DNA of 64,000 nucleotides from Nitrospira sp. KM1 (lineage in GTDB: Bacteria; Nitrospirota; Nitrospiria; Nitrospirales; Nitrospiraceae): the NCBI RefSeq assembly GCF_011405515.1, contig NZ_AP022671.1, positions 806,001 through 870,000 on the forward strand. The letters are read 5' to 3'. The translations under genes and the position numbers were made by a program. Below, piece after piece: positions 18,333 to 25,400 of this stretch. The notes beneath the pieces are model-generated. The model was not told where the DNA came from and did no database searches. It saw nothing but the letters and a program-made list of their open reading frames with translations. The first letter of the stretch is position 1. Every line of letters starts with the position of its first letter.

Positions 18333-18608
18333 TCAGGTCCTTTTCATGATTGCGGCAGTAGGACCGATTTCTCCGCTGACAATTTTCCTCAGACAGCTTG
18401 GGCAAAGACAATCGTCAAAGGCTTGCTCAATCCAATCCATCTGCTCTGTCGTCACAGCTAGTTGTCCGCACCAGCAGCAATACTGCCCGCACTCAAATGT
18501 CCCTCCGCACACTTCGCAGACCTTGACGATCGATCCCTTCATACAGTCCTTGACCTCCACGGAGCAAGCCGGGACGACGGCTCTTGCCGATCCGCCGTCC
18601 AGGCTCAC
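18333..18608 (-). CDS. Small cysteine-rich CWC-type protein
   Basis: A 91-residue protein with a probable GTG start at 18608, preceded by GAGGAG. The core shows paired cysteines in the pattern of the Cysteine-rich CWC family: CEVCGGTFECG, then CCWCGQLAV, then CLCPSCL about 20 residues later. This suggests one or two metal (Zn or Fe) sites. Its function is unknown. It lies between the TonB-dependent receptor (20 bp after its stop) and pduO (1 bp gap), so it is very likely co-regulated by the cobalamin riboswitch. Confidence 0.75.
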   Translation of the reverse strand: MSLDGGSARAVVPACSVEVKDCMKGSIVKVCEVCGGTFECGQYCCWCGQLAVTTEQMDWIEQAFDDCLCPSCLRKIVSGEIGPTAAIMKRT

Positions 18609-18628
18609 AAATGTTGCTTCTCCTCGGA

Positions 18629-20632
18629 CTATAACGGCACGTCGAAATTGATCCGTACCCCGCCGAATATCGATTTGATGGGCGTTCCGAAATACAAGAC
18701 TTCTTCATACCGGCGGCCAAAAATATTGTCGGCTCTTCCATAGATTTGGACGGACTTACTGACGTCATAGGTGGCCGACGCATTCCAGACATAAAAAGAC
18801 GAAATCGGTTGATCATTAAATGTATCATTGAACCGCTGCCCAATATATCGGCCCTCGAGATTGGCTCTGAACGATTCGACAGGCTGATAGCTGACTATGG
18901 TTGACCATTGATGGAGCGGCCATTTGGGCAGCCGGGTGTTCGCATTATCAGTCAGATTTTCGGTGTTCGTATACGTGTATTGGAACTGCACGTCCAGGCT
19001 CTTGATCCAAGGACGGTCACGAACCACTTGGATCTTGGCACTTGCTTCAAGTCCATCCGCCCTAGCTGCTCCGATATTCTGAGCACAAAACCCAAACCCT
19101 CCCGGTGGACATCCGGCTGGATCAAACACCGACAGGATCAGATTTTGATACCGGGTCCAAAAGTACCCGGCGCTTAACAGTACCCGGTCATTAAACAACG
19201 ATTGATCGAGTGCAATATCTAGACCTTTGCTTTTCTCCGGTTTCAAATTTGGATTGCCGAAGTCGGGAAAGAATAGCTGATTGATCGTCGGAGCACGGAA
19301 GCCAGTTCCATAGCTGCCGCGCAACTTGGTTCCGGTTTCTTTGACTAGATAACCAGCTGTGACACGGTATGTAGTCGCACTTCCAAATACATTGTATTCG
19401 TCTTGCCGAATCCCTGCTGTTCCAAACAGACGGTCCCATAAATTGAGTTTGGCTTCGGCAAATCCTGCATTACTGCTCACGCCTTTGTTAGGAATGAGGC
19501 TTGTACCGTTCAGAGTATCGACAAATTCTCCAAGCTGCTCGCGAAATTGGTACCCCGCCGTCAACATTACCGGCTTGGCAACCTGAAAATCATGCTGCCA
19601 CTCGATTCGATTACTGGTGGTGCTGATCTCGGAGTTGAAGGCAAACGGAGTATCCTCAAACCCAGTGACCAGATTACGCTGAAGCGTTCCAGAGCTCGTC
19701 ACCAGATTATCGGTTGCTCGTGCCAACGTCAGCTTTTGCGACCACCAGTCCGTGATCGGTTGCATATATGAGCCGGAAAAGACATGCTGCTTGCTTTGCG
19801 TTTTTGCGCCAAGCACGTCGGCAGGATCAGTGAATGCGAATCCATCTAAGTTCGTAATTCCATCCATCCAACGAAAATTAAAATCCAGTCGTCCGTCTTT
19901 CGGAAGATCGACTCCCAACCTGACTGAACCCTGCCAGTTATGAAACCCGTCCCGTTCACTTGCACCGCGTCTGTAATTGATGGCGGAAAAGCTGGCTGTA
20001 TCCCACCGAGTGAGGGATGCGGCTACATCGACCGGTCCCTTCTTTCCCGAAACGGTGGCCCCTTCGCGAATCGTATTAAACGATCCGTACTCTGCAAAGC
20101 CCGAGACGTTCGGCGTCTCTCGTCCACGTTTCGTTGTGATATTGATCACGCCGCCCATGGCATCCGAACCCCACATCATGCCTTGACTGCCCCGCAGGAT
20201 TTCGATGCGTTCAATGTTGTCGCTCGTCAAATTGGCAAAATCATAGGTGCCCAGTGTGGCACTGTTGACGATGGCGCCGTCGATCAGAACGAGCGTCTGC
20301 TCCGGTGTTCCTCCCCGCATCCGCACATCCACATTCGTTCCCGGTCCGCCGCTTTGAAATACGGCCATCCCTTGCGCCCATCGTAACGCCTCAGCCACGG
20401 TTCTGACCTTGCGCTGTTGCATTTGTTCGCCGGAGATCACTTCGACGGCGCTCGTAACTTCTCTTATGGGAGTTTCCGTTTTTGTGGCACTGACGACCAC
20501 TTCCTGAGTTTCTATGACTTCGGATGACTCGGCCATCGCAACTTCTTGCGCACGGACGGTCTGAACGGGAACCGCGAGGCCGATCACAAGAATCAGCACA
20601 CGAATGACAAGGCAGACGGAAACCTGACACAT
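18629..20632 (-). CDS. btuB: TonB-dependent cobalamin/corrinoid receptor (BtuB-like)
   Basis: A 667-residue outer-membrane receptor. ATG 20632 is preceded by GGGAGG and begins a signal peptide (CLVIRVLILVIGLAVPVQTVRA). A TonB-box-like ETQEVVVSATKTE follows, then the plug domain (ALRWAQGMAVFQSGG, IERIEILRGSQGMMWGSDAMG) and a ~22-strand barrel ending RINFDVPL. A riboswitch for cobalamin immediately upstream makes a corrinoid the likely substrate. It is the first gene of the downstream cobalamin operon. An in-frame extension to 20800 would run through the riboswitch and is rejected. Confidence 0.92.
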   Translation of the reverse strand: MCQVSVCLVIRVLILVIGLAVPVQTVRAQEVAMAESSEVIETQEVVVSATKTETPIREVTSAVEVISGEQMQQRKVRTVAEALRWAQGMAVFQSGGPGTNVDVRMRGGTPEQTLVLIDGAIVNSATLGTYDFANLTSDNIERIEILRGSQGMMWGSDAMGGVINITTKRGRETPNVSGFAEYGSFNTIREGATVSGKKGPVDVAASLTRWDTASFSAINYRRGASERDGFHNWQGSVRLGVDLPKDGRLDFNFRWMDGITNLDGFAFTDPADVLGAKTQSKQHVFSGSYMQPITDWWSQKLTLARATDNLVTSSGTLQRNLVTGFEDTPFAFNSEISTTSNRIEWQHDFQVAKPVMLTAGYQFREQLGEFVDTLNGTSLIPNKGVSSNAGFAEAKLNLWDRLFGTAGIRQDEYNVFGSATTYRVTAGYLVKETGTKLRGSYGTGFRAPTINQLFFPDFGNPNLKPEKSKGLDIALDQSLFNDRVLLSAGYFWTRYQNLILSVFDPAGCPPGGFGFCAQNIGAARADGLEASAKIQVVRDRPWIKSLDVQFQYTYTNTENLTDNANTRLPKWPLHQWSTIVSYQPVESFRANLEGRYIGQRFNDTFNDQPISSFYVWNASATYDVSKSVQIYGRADNIFGRRYEEVLYFGTPIKSIFGGVRINFDVPL

Positions 20633-20669
20633 GGAAACCTCCCTTTGGCTCGAAGGGTGTTGATGCGCT

Positions 20670-20891
20670 CCGTCGGTCGGGTCTCCTGACTCGCGGATCG
20701 ATGCTTCTCTGCGCCTTCCCATCCTCTTGCGAGATCGGCTGAGAGCACGCCGCACCGGCGTGACCAGCCGATGCGACGGACCACTCGGTTCCGTCGTCAC
20801 ATTTCTAGACAGTGGCGTTCGTGCAGAGTCGCTCCCCGCTTACAGTGGCGGCACCGTGATGGTTTTTCACCATCTTCCCCGTCACCGACGG
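20670..20891 (-). promoter_or_regulatory. Cobalamin riboswitch upstream of the TonB receptor
   Basis: On the minus strand the hallmark blocks occur in order: the GGTGAAAAACC-type P3 region, GGTGCCGCCACTGTAAG, GATGGGAAGGCGCAG, and GAGTCAGGAGACC. The P1 stem is closed by CCGTCGGT (20884-20891) pairing with ACCGACGG (20670-20677). Downstream, CCCTT can pair with AAGGG of the AAAGGGAGG ribosome-binding site, and no T-run is present. This suggests translational control: cobalamin binding would hide the start of the receptor gene. Confidence 0.93.
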
Positions 20892-20978
20892 CGTTGGTCT
20901 GACAATCCCTCCTCAATATCCCATGCCCTGATCGGAATGACGGGTGGCCGGGCACGAACCTTCCCGTCTTTTCTTCTA

Positions 20979-21872
20979 TCAACTCGAACTCTGAGCGGAT
21001 CGATCTCCCGGTAATGTAATCCGTGGAAGTCCAGATTCCGGATGCCGGTCGATCAGGACATCGCAACTATAAACCTGGCGCAAGACATCGGCCCGCATGA
21101 CGTGTTCCGGCGAGCCCAAAGCTTGGATAGCCCCGTCTTTCATTACCGCAACTCTATCGCAGGACTGACTGGCGATATTCAGATCGTGCGAGACCAAGAC
21201 AATCGTCATGCTGCTGTCGCGTTTCAGCCTGCGCAGGAGCGCGCACATCTCAACCTGATGCTGCAGATCCAGAAATGCGGTCGGTTCGTCCAATAACAGG
21301 ATCTTCGTATCTTGAGCGAGCGCGCGGGCGATGATGACACGTTGCCGCTCGCCGCCCGAGAGCTCCGTGACGGCTCGTCCGGCAAGCCCCCAGACATCCA
21401 TGGTCTCCATTGCCTGTTGCGCGATCGCTCGATCGTCTCGGCGGTCCCAGCCAAATCCCATGTCCCAGTAGGAATGATGGCGATGCGGAAATCGCCCCAT
21501 GAGAACTGTTTCGGCTACGGTAAACGGAAATGACAAATCGGATTCTTGGGGCACGAATGCCACGGACCGTGCAACCTTATCCGGAGTCAAATCCCACAAA
21601 GAGTGTCCAAATAATTCGATGGAACCCTTCGAGGGTCTGGCAATCCTCGCGAATAGTTTGAGCAGAGATGTCTTTCCGGACCCGTTGGGCCCGACGATTC
21701 CCAGGATTTGACCTGACTCGACATGGAAATTGACGTTTCGGATGATCCAGGGTGAAGCGGCCTGGTCTTGTTTCCCATAGCGGAAATGCAAGCCGCGAAC
21801 GTCGAACGCATGCGGGACCGATCCCTGTGACTCGTTCTCTGCCGGCAAATTCATCTCGACGGAGGCGTTCAC
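20979..21872 (-). CDS. btuD: Cobalamin ABC transporter ATP-binding protein BtuD
   Basis: A 297-residue ABC ATPase of the BtuD/FecE class. Walker A is GPNGSGKTSLL, the signature is ELSGGERQRVIIARAL, Walker B is ILLLDEPTAF, and the switch histidine is in VLVSHDLN. It energises import through BtuC. The start overlaps the btuC stop by 4 bp (ATGA). A siderophore substrate could not be excluded from the sequence alone, but the cobalamin riboswitches on both sides make corrinoid import much more likely. Confidence 0.93.
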   Translation of the reverse strand: MNASVEMNLPAENESQGSVPHAFDVRGLHFRYGKQDQAASPWIIRNVNFHVESGQILGIVGPNGSGKTSLLKLFARIARPSKGSIELFGHSLWDLTPDKVARSVAFVPQESDLSFPFTVAETVLMGRFPHRHHSYWDMGFGWDRRDDRAIAQQAMETMDVWGLAGRAVTELSGGERQRVIIARALAQDTKILLLDEPTAFLDLQHQVEMCALLRRLKRDSSMTIVLVSHDLNIASQSCDRVAVMKDGAIQALGSPEHVMRADVLRQVYSCDVLIDRHPESGLPRITLPGDRSAQSSS

Positions 21873-23014
21873 GACATGCGGTCCTTTCTCCAGACCAACA
21901 AATAGACGAAAAACGGACCACCGGCCAATGCCGTCACAATTCCCACCGGTAGTTCCGACGGCGCCGCGTACGTTCGGGCAAGTGTGTCGGCAACCGTCAG
22001 AAATGCGCCTCCGATCAAGACTGAAGCAGGCATAAGGAGACGGTGATCCGCACCAAACACCATACGCACGGCGTGGGGAATCACCATGCCAATGAAGCCA
22101 ATCATGCCGCTGAAGGACACGACGGCGCCGGTCATCAAGGCCGATAGGAGAAGAAGATTCCGTTTCACCCGCTCGGTATCAATGCCCAGAGACCGCGCCG
22201 CATCCTCGCCGAACGCCATCAGGTTCAGCACGCCGACGTGTCTCAGCAAGAGAAATAGACCCAGCAGCACATACAAAGAAAAGACCGACAATGCGGGAAG
22301 AGCTGGAGCCGTCAGCGACCCCATGAGCCAGGCCATCATCCCGAACGAACGATTCGGATCCAGGATCGAGGTGATGAACATGATGAGTGCCGAGAAGATC
22401 GCATTCAAGATGACGCCGGCCAGGAGGACGCTGTGGATGGGGAGACGGTCATAACTCACCGCCATACGATAGATCACGGCCAACGCCATGAGGCTTCCCA
22501 AAAATCCGCATAGCGGCAACGCCGATACCGACAGTATCGTCGTACCCACGCCGAAAAGGACGGCCACCGACACGCCGAGCGCCGCTCCACTCGACACCCC
22601 GAGCACGTAGGGATCTGCCAATGCATTGCGCAGCAATGCCTGCAATGTGACGCCGATCGCGGCCAGGCTCGCTCCTGCCAAAAATCCCAACAACACCCTG
22701 GGAAGGCGCACCTGCATCAGAATGGTGGCGGTCACATCGGAATCGGCCGTCCCGGGGAAGCTTGTGATCGTCCGCCAGATGATTCCGAACATTTCGCCCA
22801 ATCCGATGTATTGCGTACCGAACTGAAGGCATAACACCACTGTCGCCACCGATACCGCGGATAAGAAGATGATTATGGTCAACCAACGCTTCGTCGTGAG
22901 CGTGGACTGTTGAAAAGTATGGTGATCAATTTCTTGCGAACGAGGGACGGTATTCGATGCCTGGACCATGTGAGTCGGCTGGGACGATGGAGGATGCGAA
23001 AGAGTCGGCATCAT
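21869..23014 (-). CDS. btuC: Cobalamin ABC transporter permease BtuC
   Basis: A 381-residue FecCD/BtuC-type permease with about ten membrane segments. The start MMPTLSHPP at 23014 overlaps the btuF stop (ATGA); a longer frame extending into btuF is rejected. Family motifs are RLPRVLLGFLAGASLAAIGV, LADPYVLGVSSGAALG and the cytoplasmic coupling region FGEDAARSLGI, followed by GFIGMVIPHAVRM. It forms the transmembrane channel with BtuD as ATPase and BtuF as periplasmic binding protein. Confidence 0.93.
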   Translation of the reverse strand: MMPTLSHPPSSQPTHMVQASNTVPRSQEIDHHTFQQSTLTTKRWLTIIIFLSAVSVATVVLCLQFGTQYIGLGEMFGIIWRTITSFPGTADSDVTATILMQVRLPRVLLGFLAGASLAAIGVTLQALLRNALADPYVLGVSSGAALGVSVAVLFGVGTTILSVSALPLCGFLGSLMALAVIYRMAVSYDRLPIHSVLLAGVILNAIFSALIMFITSILDPNRSFGMMAWLMGSLTAPALPALSVFSLYVLLGLFLLLRHVGVLNLMAFGEDAARSLGIDTERVKRNLLLLSALMTGAVVSFSGMIGFIGMVIPHAVRMVFGADHRLLMPASVLIGGAFLTVADTLARTYAAPSELPVGIVTALAGGPFFVYLLVWRKDRMS

Positions 23015-24036
23015 GGTCGGGTCATGACAGGGTCGTCGGCAAATGCCTCCGGATGGATGGCGCGCGCGAGGAGTTCCAGCCCTTCGACGATTCGAGGACC
23101 CGGCCGATTGAGCGCGTCGGAGGAGACATCTCGGAACTGTCTGTGACGAACGGCCGAAAGGCCGTTCCAGCGATTCCATTCTTGTTGCTCGCTTTTGGGG
23201 ATCCCCTCGAGAGAACCGACTGGGAAGATCAGGACTTCGGGGTCTTCGCCCAAAACAGTCTCCATACTCAGTCTGGGATACGGCATTGGAGTTCCGGAAG
23301 CAATATTGAGCCCTCCCGCCAACCCGATCATTTGATGGATGTAACTTCCCGGCCCGACGGTAATCAGCGGATGACTGTTGAGGACATAGAGCACGCGGCG
23401 TTTTCCGGATGCGGCGACCCGTCCGGAAATCTCGCTGATGCGCTCACGCATGGCTTTCGTCAAGCGATCCGACACCGGCGTCCGATTGAAGATCTTCCCC
23501 AGGTTCTGAATTTGTACCAGAATATCTTCGACAGTCTTGGCCTCCAGAAGAAAGACCGGAATCTTGAGCTCATCGAGCTTAGCCAAAATTTCCGCACGGA
23601 GAAATTCCTGCGGGGCGACGACGAAATCCGGCTTGAGGGCAAGGAGCGATTCAAGATTGGGACGCGCATACCCGACTTTCGGTTTCGTGAGGGCCGCCGG
23701 AGGATAGTTACAAAACTCCGTGACCCCCGCAATGTCTTCGTCGAGTCCGAGCGCAAACAGCATCTCGGTAATGCTCGGAGCAAGTGAGACGACTCTCGCA
23801 GGCGCCTTGGCAATGTAAATGTTGCGCCCCGCGTCGTCCACGAAGGTGCGTGGCGTGATATTCGCCATGAATGGCATACCGGTGAGAATGCCTTGCTGAC
23901 GGCGTTTCATGATAATCGAGTCATCATCAGCGATTGCAACCGTCGGCCAAGCGACGAACAGCAGACACCAGGCCGCTAGCAATCGCTCAATCCACGATGT
24001 ATGTTCGGTCCGGCAATGCAAACAAAAAATCCCCAA
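23011..24036 (-). CDS. btuF: Cobalamin ABC transporter substrate-binding protein BtuF
   Basis: A class III periplasmic binding protein (up to 341 residues) with a signal peptide (LLAAWCLLFVAWPTVAIA) and the BtuF/FecB pattern ARVVSLAPSITEMLFALGL, FCNYPP, and LKPDFVVAP. The start is uncertain: the longest frame begins at a TTG at 24036, which falls inside a probable terminator hairpin. A TTG at 23982, just before the signal peptide core, is therefore more likely (323 residues). It captures corrinoid for BtuC-BtuD and is the first gene after the upstream riboswitch. Confidence 0.9.
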   Translation of the reverse strand: MGIFCLHCRTEHTSWIERLLAAWCLLFVAWPTVAIADDDSIIMKRRQQGILTGMPFMANITPRTFVDDAGRNIYIAKAPARVVSLAPSITEMLFALGLDEDIAGVTEFCNYPPAALTKPKVGYARPNLESLLALKPDFVVAPQEFLRAEILAKLDELKIPVFLLEAKTVEDILVQIQNLGKIFNRTPVSDRLTKAMRERISEISGRVAASGKRRVLYVLNSHPLITVGPGSYIHQMIGLAGGLNIASGTPMPYPRLSMETVLGEDPEVLIFPVGSLEGIPKSEQQEWNRWNGLSAVRHRQFRDVSSDALNRPGPRIVEGLELLARAIHPEAFADDPVMTRP

Positions 24037-24052
24037 GGCCTAGGAGACCCTG
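24011..24052 (-). terminator. Probable riboswitch-controlled intrinsic terminator before btuF
   Basis: On the minus strand AATCCTCAGG is followed by a short loop and CCTTGGGGATT, then a run of six T. The stem contains a one-base bulge. It lies between the cobalamin riboswitch aptamer and btuF, where a transcription-termination expression platform would be expected. Confidence 0.6.
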
Positions 24053-24112
24053 AGGATTGCACCCGCTTCTCATCCTCGCCTGTTCCCCAGCCCTCGAGGG
24101 AACGGTGGTCAA

Positions 24113-24260
24113 CTCTCAGGGCAGGTCTTCTGACTCGTGGTTCACCCTACTCCCTGCGCCTTCCCATCCTCGCCGGACAGTGGTCCTCGCAGGTTTCGTC
24201 CCCACTCACAGCGGCGGGACCGTGAGGGATTCACACCCTCGTTCCCTTACCCGGGAGACT
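24113..24260 (-). promoter_or_regulatory. Cobalamin riboswitch upstream of btuFCD
   Basis: Minus-strand blocks in order: AAGGGAACGAGGGTGTGAATC, CCGCCGCTGTGAGTGGGG, CCACTG followed by GATGGGAAGGCGCAGGGAG, and GAGTCAGAAGACCTGCC. These are the conserved B12-box segments. The flanking sequences CTCCCGGG and CCCTGAGAG can form an imperfect closing stem. The element sits between a consensus promoter (24273-24302) and a terminator-like hairpin (24011-24052). Confidence 0.95.
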
Positions 24261-24272
24261 ATGTTGGCGGCA

Positions 24273-24302
24273 ACTCTAGGAGAGAGGGATAAAACTTGTC
24301 AA
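24273..24302 (-). promoter_or_regulatory. Promoter of the btuFCD riboswitch transcript
   Basis: On the minus strand a perfect TTGACA (24297-24302) is separated by 18 bp from TAGAGT (24273-24278). Transcription would begin a few bases before the riboswitch aptamer. Confidence 0.7.
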
Positions 24303-24366
24303 GGTGAATATTCCTGGAGCTCTCAATCAATGGATATGGCCGGACCCAATGGACGGGCGGAGGCTC

Positions 24367-24396
24367 TTGTTATAGACGAATCTGCTGTGATATTTT
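24367..24396 (+). promoter_or_regulatory. Candidate promoter for rpmB
   Basis: TTGTTA (24367-24372), an 18-bp spacer and TATTTT (24391-24396) lie about 40 bp upstream of the rpmB GTG start. rpmB is a lone plus-strand gene here and needs its own promoter. Confidence 0.45.
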
Positions 24397-24435
24397 ATTC
24401 ATTCGAACATCCACCTCGACGCAAGGGAGTCTCCC

Positions 24436-24627
24436 GTGGCATTTGCATGTGATATTTGTTCGAAGAAACATCAGACTGGCAACAACGTCAGCCATGCCAA
24501 CAACAAGACGAAACGGGCGTTCAATCCAAATTTGCAGCGTGTTCGGGCAATCATCGATGGTTCGACCAAGCGCATCAAGGTCTGCACGCGCTGCCTTCGC
24601 AGCGGGCGGGTTCAAAAAGCCGTCTAG
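24436..24627 (+). CDS. rpmB: 50S ribosomal protein L28
   Basis: A 63-residue basic protein with a GTG start at 24436 preceded by AAGGGAG. The L28 pattern is clear: [18 protein letters not shown] (the conserved N-x-V-S-H-A-x-x-K-T motif) and a C-terminal [11 protein letters not shown]. Four cysteines in two pairs (CDIC and CTRC) indicate the zinc-binding form of L28. It is the only plus-strand gene among its neighbours. Confidence 0.93.
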   Translation: MAFACDICSKKHQTGNNVSHANNKTKRAFNPNLQRVRAIIDGSTKRIKVCTRCLRSGRVQKAV

Positions 24628-24643
24628 CTTCCCCACTCATTTC

Positions 24644-24958
24644 CTACTGAGCCGACCATAACACGCGACCAGTCCGGTCCGTGAGTTTGATGGCGGGTTG
24701 TTCGTCGGGAGACAGGCTGAGCTTTCTGGAGCCATCCCGACTTGTCAGGACCAGCCCCACCTCTCCATTCGCATCCAAACCGAGTCCGGCCCGAGCTTTG
24801 CCGCTTTGGTCCAATAAAAGGAATTCCTCCGCATGGACGCCGTTCGTCTTCTGCGCTCCTGCAGGCACGGCCCCTACCAACCATCCGATGAACGCTCCTC
24901 CGATCATGCTTCCGTAGAAGACCGCAGCGAGTATTAGCATAAATCTGAGACGATTCAT
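24644..24958 (-). CDS. Small membrane-anchored or secreted hypothetical protein
   Basis: A 104-residue protein with an N-terminal hydrophobic segment (LRFMLILAAVFYGSMIGGAF, ~4-30) that could be a signal anchor. A soluble ~65-residue domain follows, made of short beta repeats with the recurring pattern L-x-D-x-x-G-x-x-R/V (LLLDQSGKARAGLGLDANGE, LTSRDGSRKLSL, LTDRTGRVLW). Such beta-repeat modules occur in many uncharacterised bacterial proteins. It faces rpmB convergently. No function can be assigned. Confidence 0.6.
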   Translation of the reverse strand: MNRLRFMLILAAVFYGSMIGGAFIGWLVGAVPAGAQKTNGVHAEEFLLLDQSGKARAGLGLDANGEVGLVLTSRDGSRKLSLSPDEQPAIKLTDRTGRVLWSAQ

Positions 24959-25044
24959 GACAGATCCTTTCTGTATTAAGTCACAGTGTTAACCCGGCAT
25001 GTCGGCAAGTACTGAAGTACTGAGCGGTGTCGATGCAGGTGAGG

Positions 25045-25076
25045 AGATGTGAATCTACTGCGTCGCTGGATCGGTC
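25045..25076 (-). repeat. Decayed copy of tRNA-Gly 3'-end flank
   Basis: This 32-bp stretch aligns without gaps to the sequence starting with gatttgaacccac inside the copy at 25155 and running beyond it, with roughly three quarters of positions identical, including gtcgc-ggatcgg. It looks like an older duplicate of the same junction. Confidence 0.45.
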
Positions 25077-25154
25077 CGTGTTATCCAGCTTTTCTCAATG
25101 TCTCTGCCCAAGGATCCTTCGCAATTCCCGCGTCGTTTACTATCTTCATAGATG

Positions 25155-25183
25155 TTGGAGCGGGCGATGGGATTTGAACCCAC
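25155..25183 (-). repeat. 29-bp duplicate of tRNA-Gly 3' end (att-like)
   Basis: This is identical over 29 bp to 25325-25353, the CCA-proximal 3' end and T-arm of tRNA-Gly(CCC). Direct repeats of a tRNA 3' end are the normal scar of tyrosine-recombinase integration. The 141 bp between the copies would be what remains of an element on that side. Confidence 0.85.
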
Positions 25184-25292
25184 TTCGTCGCCGGATCGGC
25201 TCTGAAGCACGCCTCCCGGCTCCTGCGGAGGGGGCCAGCCCCCTCGCAGCCTCCCCTCGAAAGGGCTTACCCCTTTCGGAATCCCCTGTCGC

Positions 25293-25309
25293 GGGATTCA
25301 AATCTCATC
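25293..25309 (+). repeat. Inverted T-arm copy
   Basis: The sequence gggattcaaatctcatc is a near-match to the tRNA-Gly T-arm read in the opposite orientation to the genuine gene. With 25155-25183 it forms an imperfect long inverted repeat that encloses two strong hairpins. Confidence 0.5.
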
Positions 25310-25325
25310 AGAATCTTCACCAAAT

Positions 25326-25400
25326 TGGAGCGGGCGATGGGATTTGAACCCACGACAACTAGCTTGGGAAGCTAGGACTCTACCACTGAGCTACGCCCGC
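25326..25400 (-). tRNA. tRNA-Gly(CCC)
   Basis: A complete cloverleaf on the minus strand: acceptor GCGGGCG/CGCCCGC, D-arm GCTCAGTGGTAGAGT, anticodon stem CTAGC/GCTAG with loop TTCCCAA (anticodon CCC, glycine codon GGG), and T-arm GTGGGTTCAAATCCCAT. The CCA end is encoded (25326-25328). It is overlapped by the tail of a broken integrase gene and partly duplicated on both sides, so it has served as an integration site. Confidence 0.96.
25364..25383 (-). repeat. 20-bp att core in the tRNA-Gly anticodon region
   Basis: The sequence ttgggaagctaggactctac, covering the tRNA anticodon loop, 3'-strand of its stem and neighbouring bases, is repeated exactly at 29437-29456. Exact repeats at an anticodon loop fit the crossover core of a phage-type integrase. 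Confidence 0.8.

Larger units (their letters stand above)
24959..25325. other. Gene-free region with tRNA-derived repeats and hairpins
   Basis: No gene is supported in these ~370 bp. The region contains two strong hairpins (gagggggc/gccccctc at ~25222-25245 and cgaaaggg/ccctttcg at ~25258-25280). It also holds three copies or fragments of the tRNA-Gly 3' end, in both orientations; these are listed separately. Confidence 0.7.

Noticed and set aside
20633-20800. N-terminal extension of the TonB-dependent receptor
   Set aside because: The extra codons run through the cobalamin riboswitch. The signal peptide and ribosome-binding site fit ATG 20632.
25184-25325. Possible CRISPR or regulatory RNA because of strong hairpins
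   Set aside because: There is no regular repeat-spacer spacing and no cas gene. The hairpins are better explained as part of the tRNA-derived scar.
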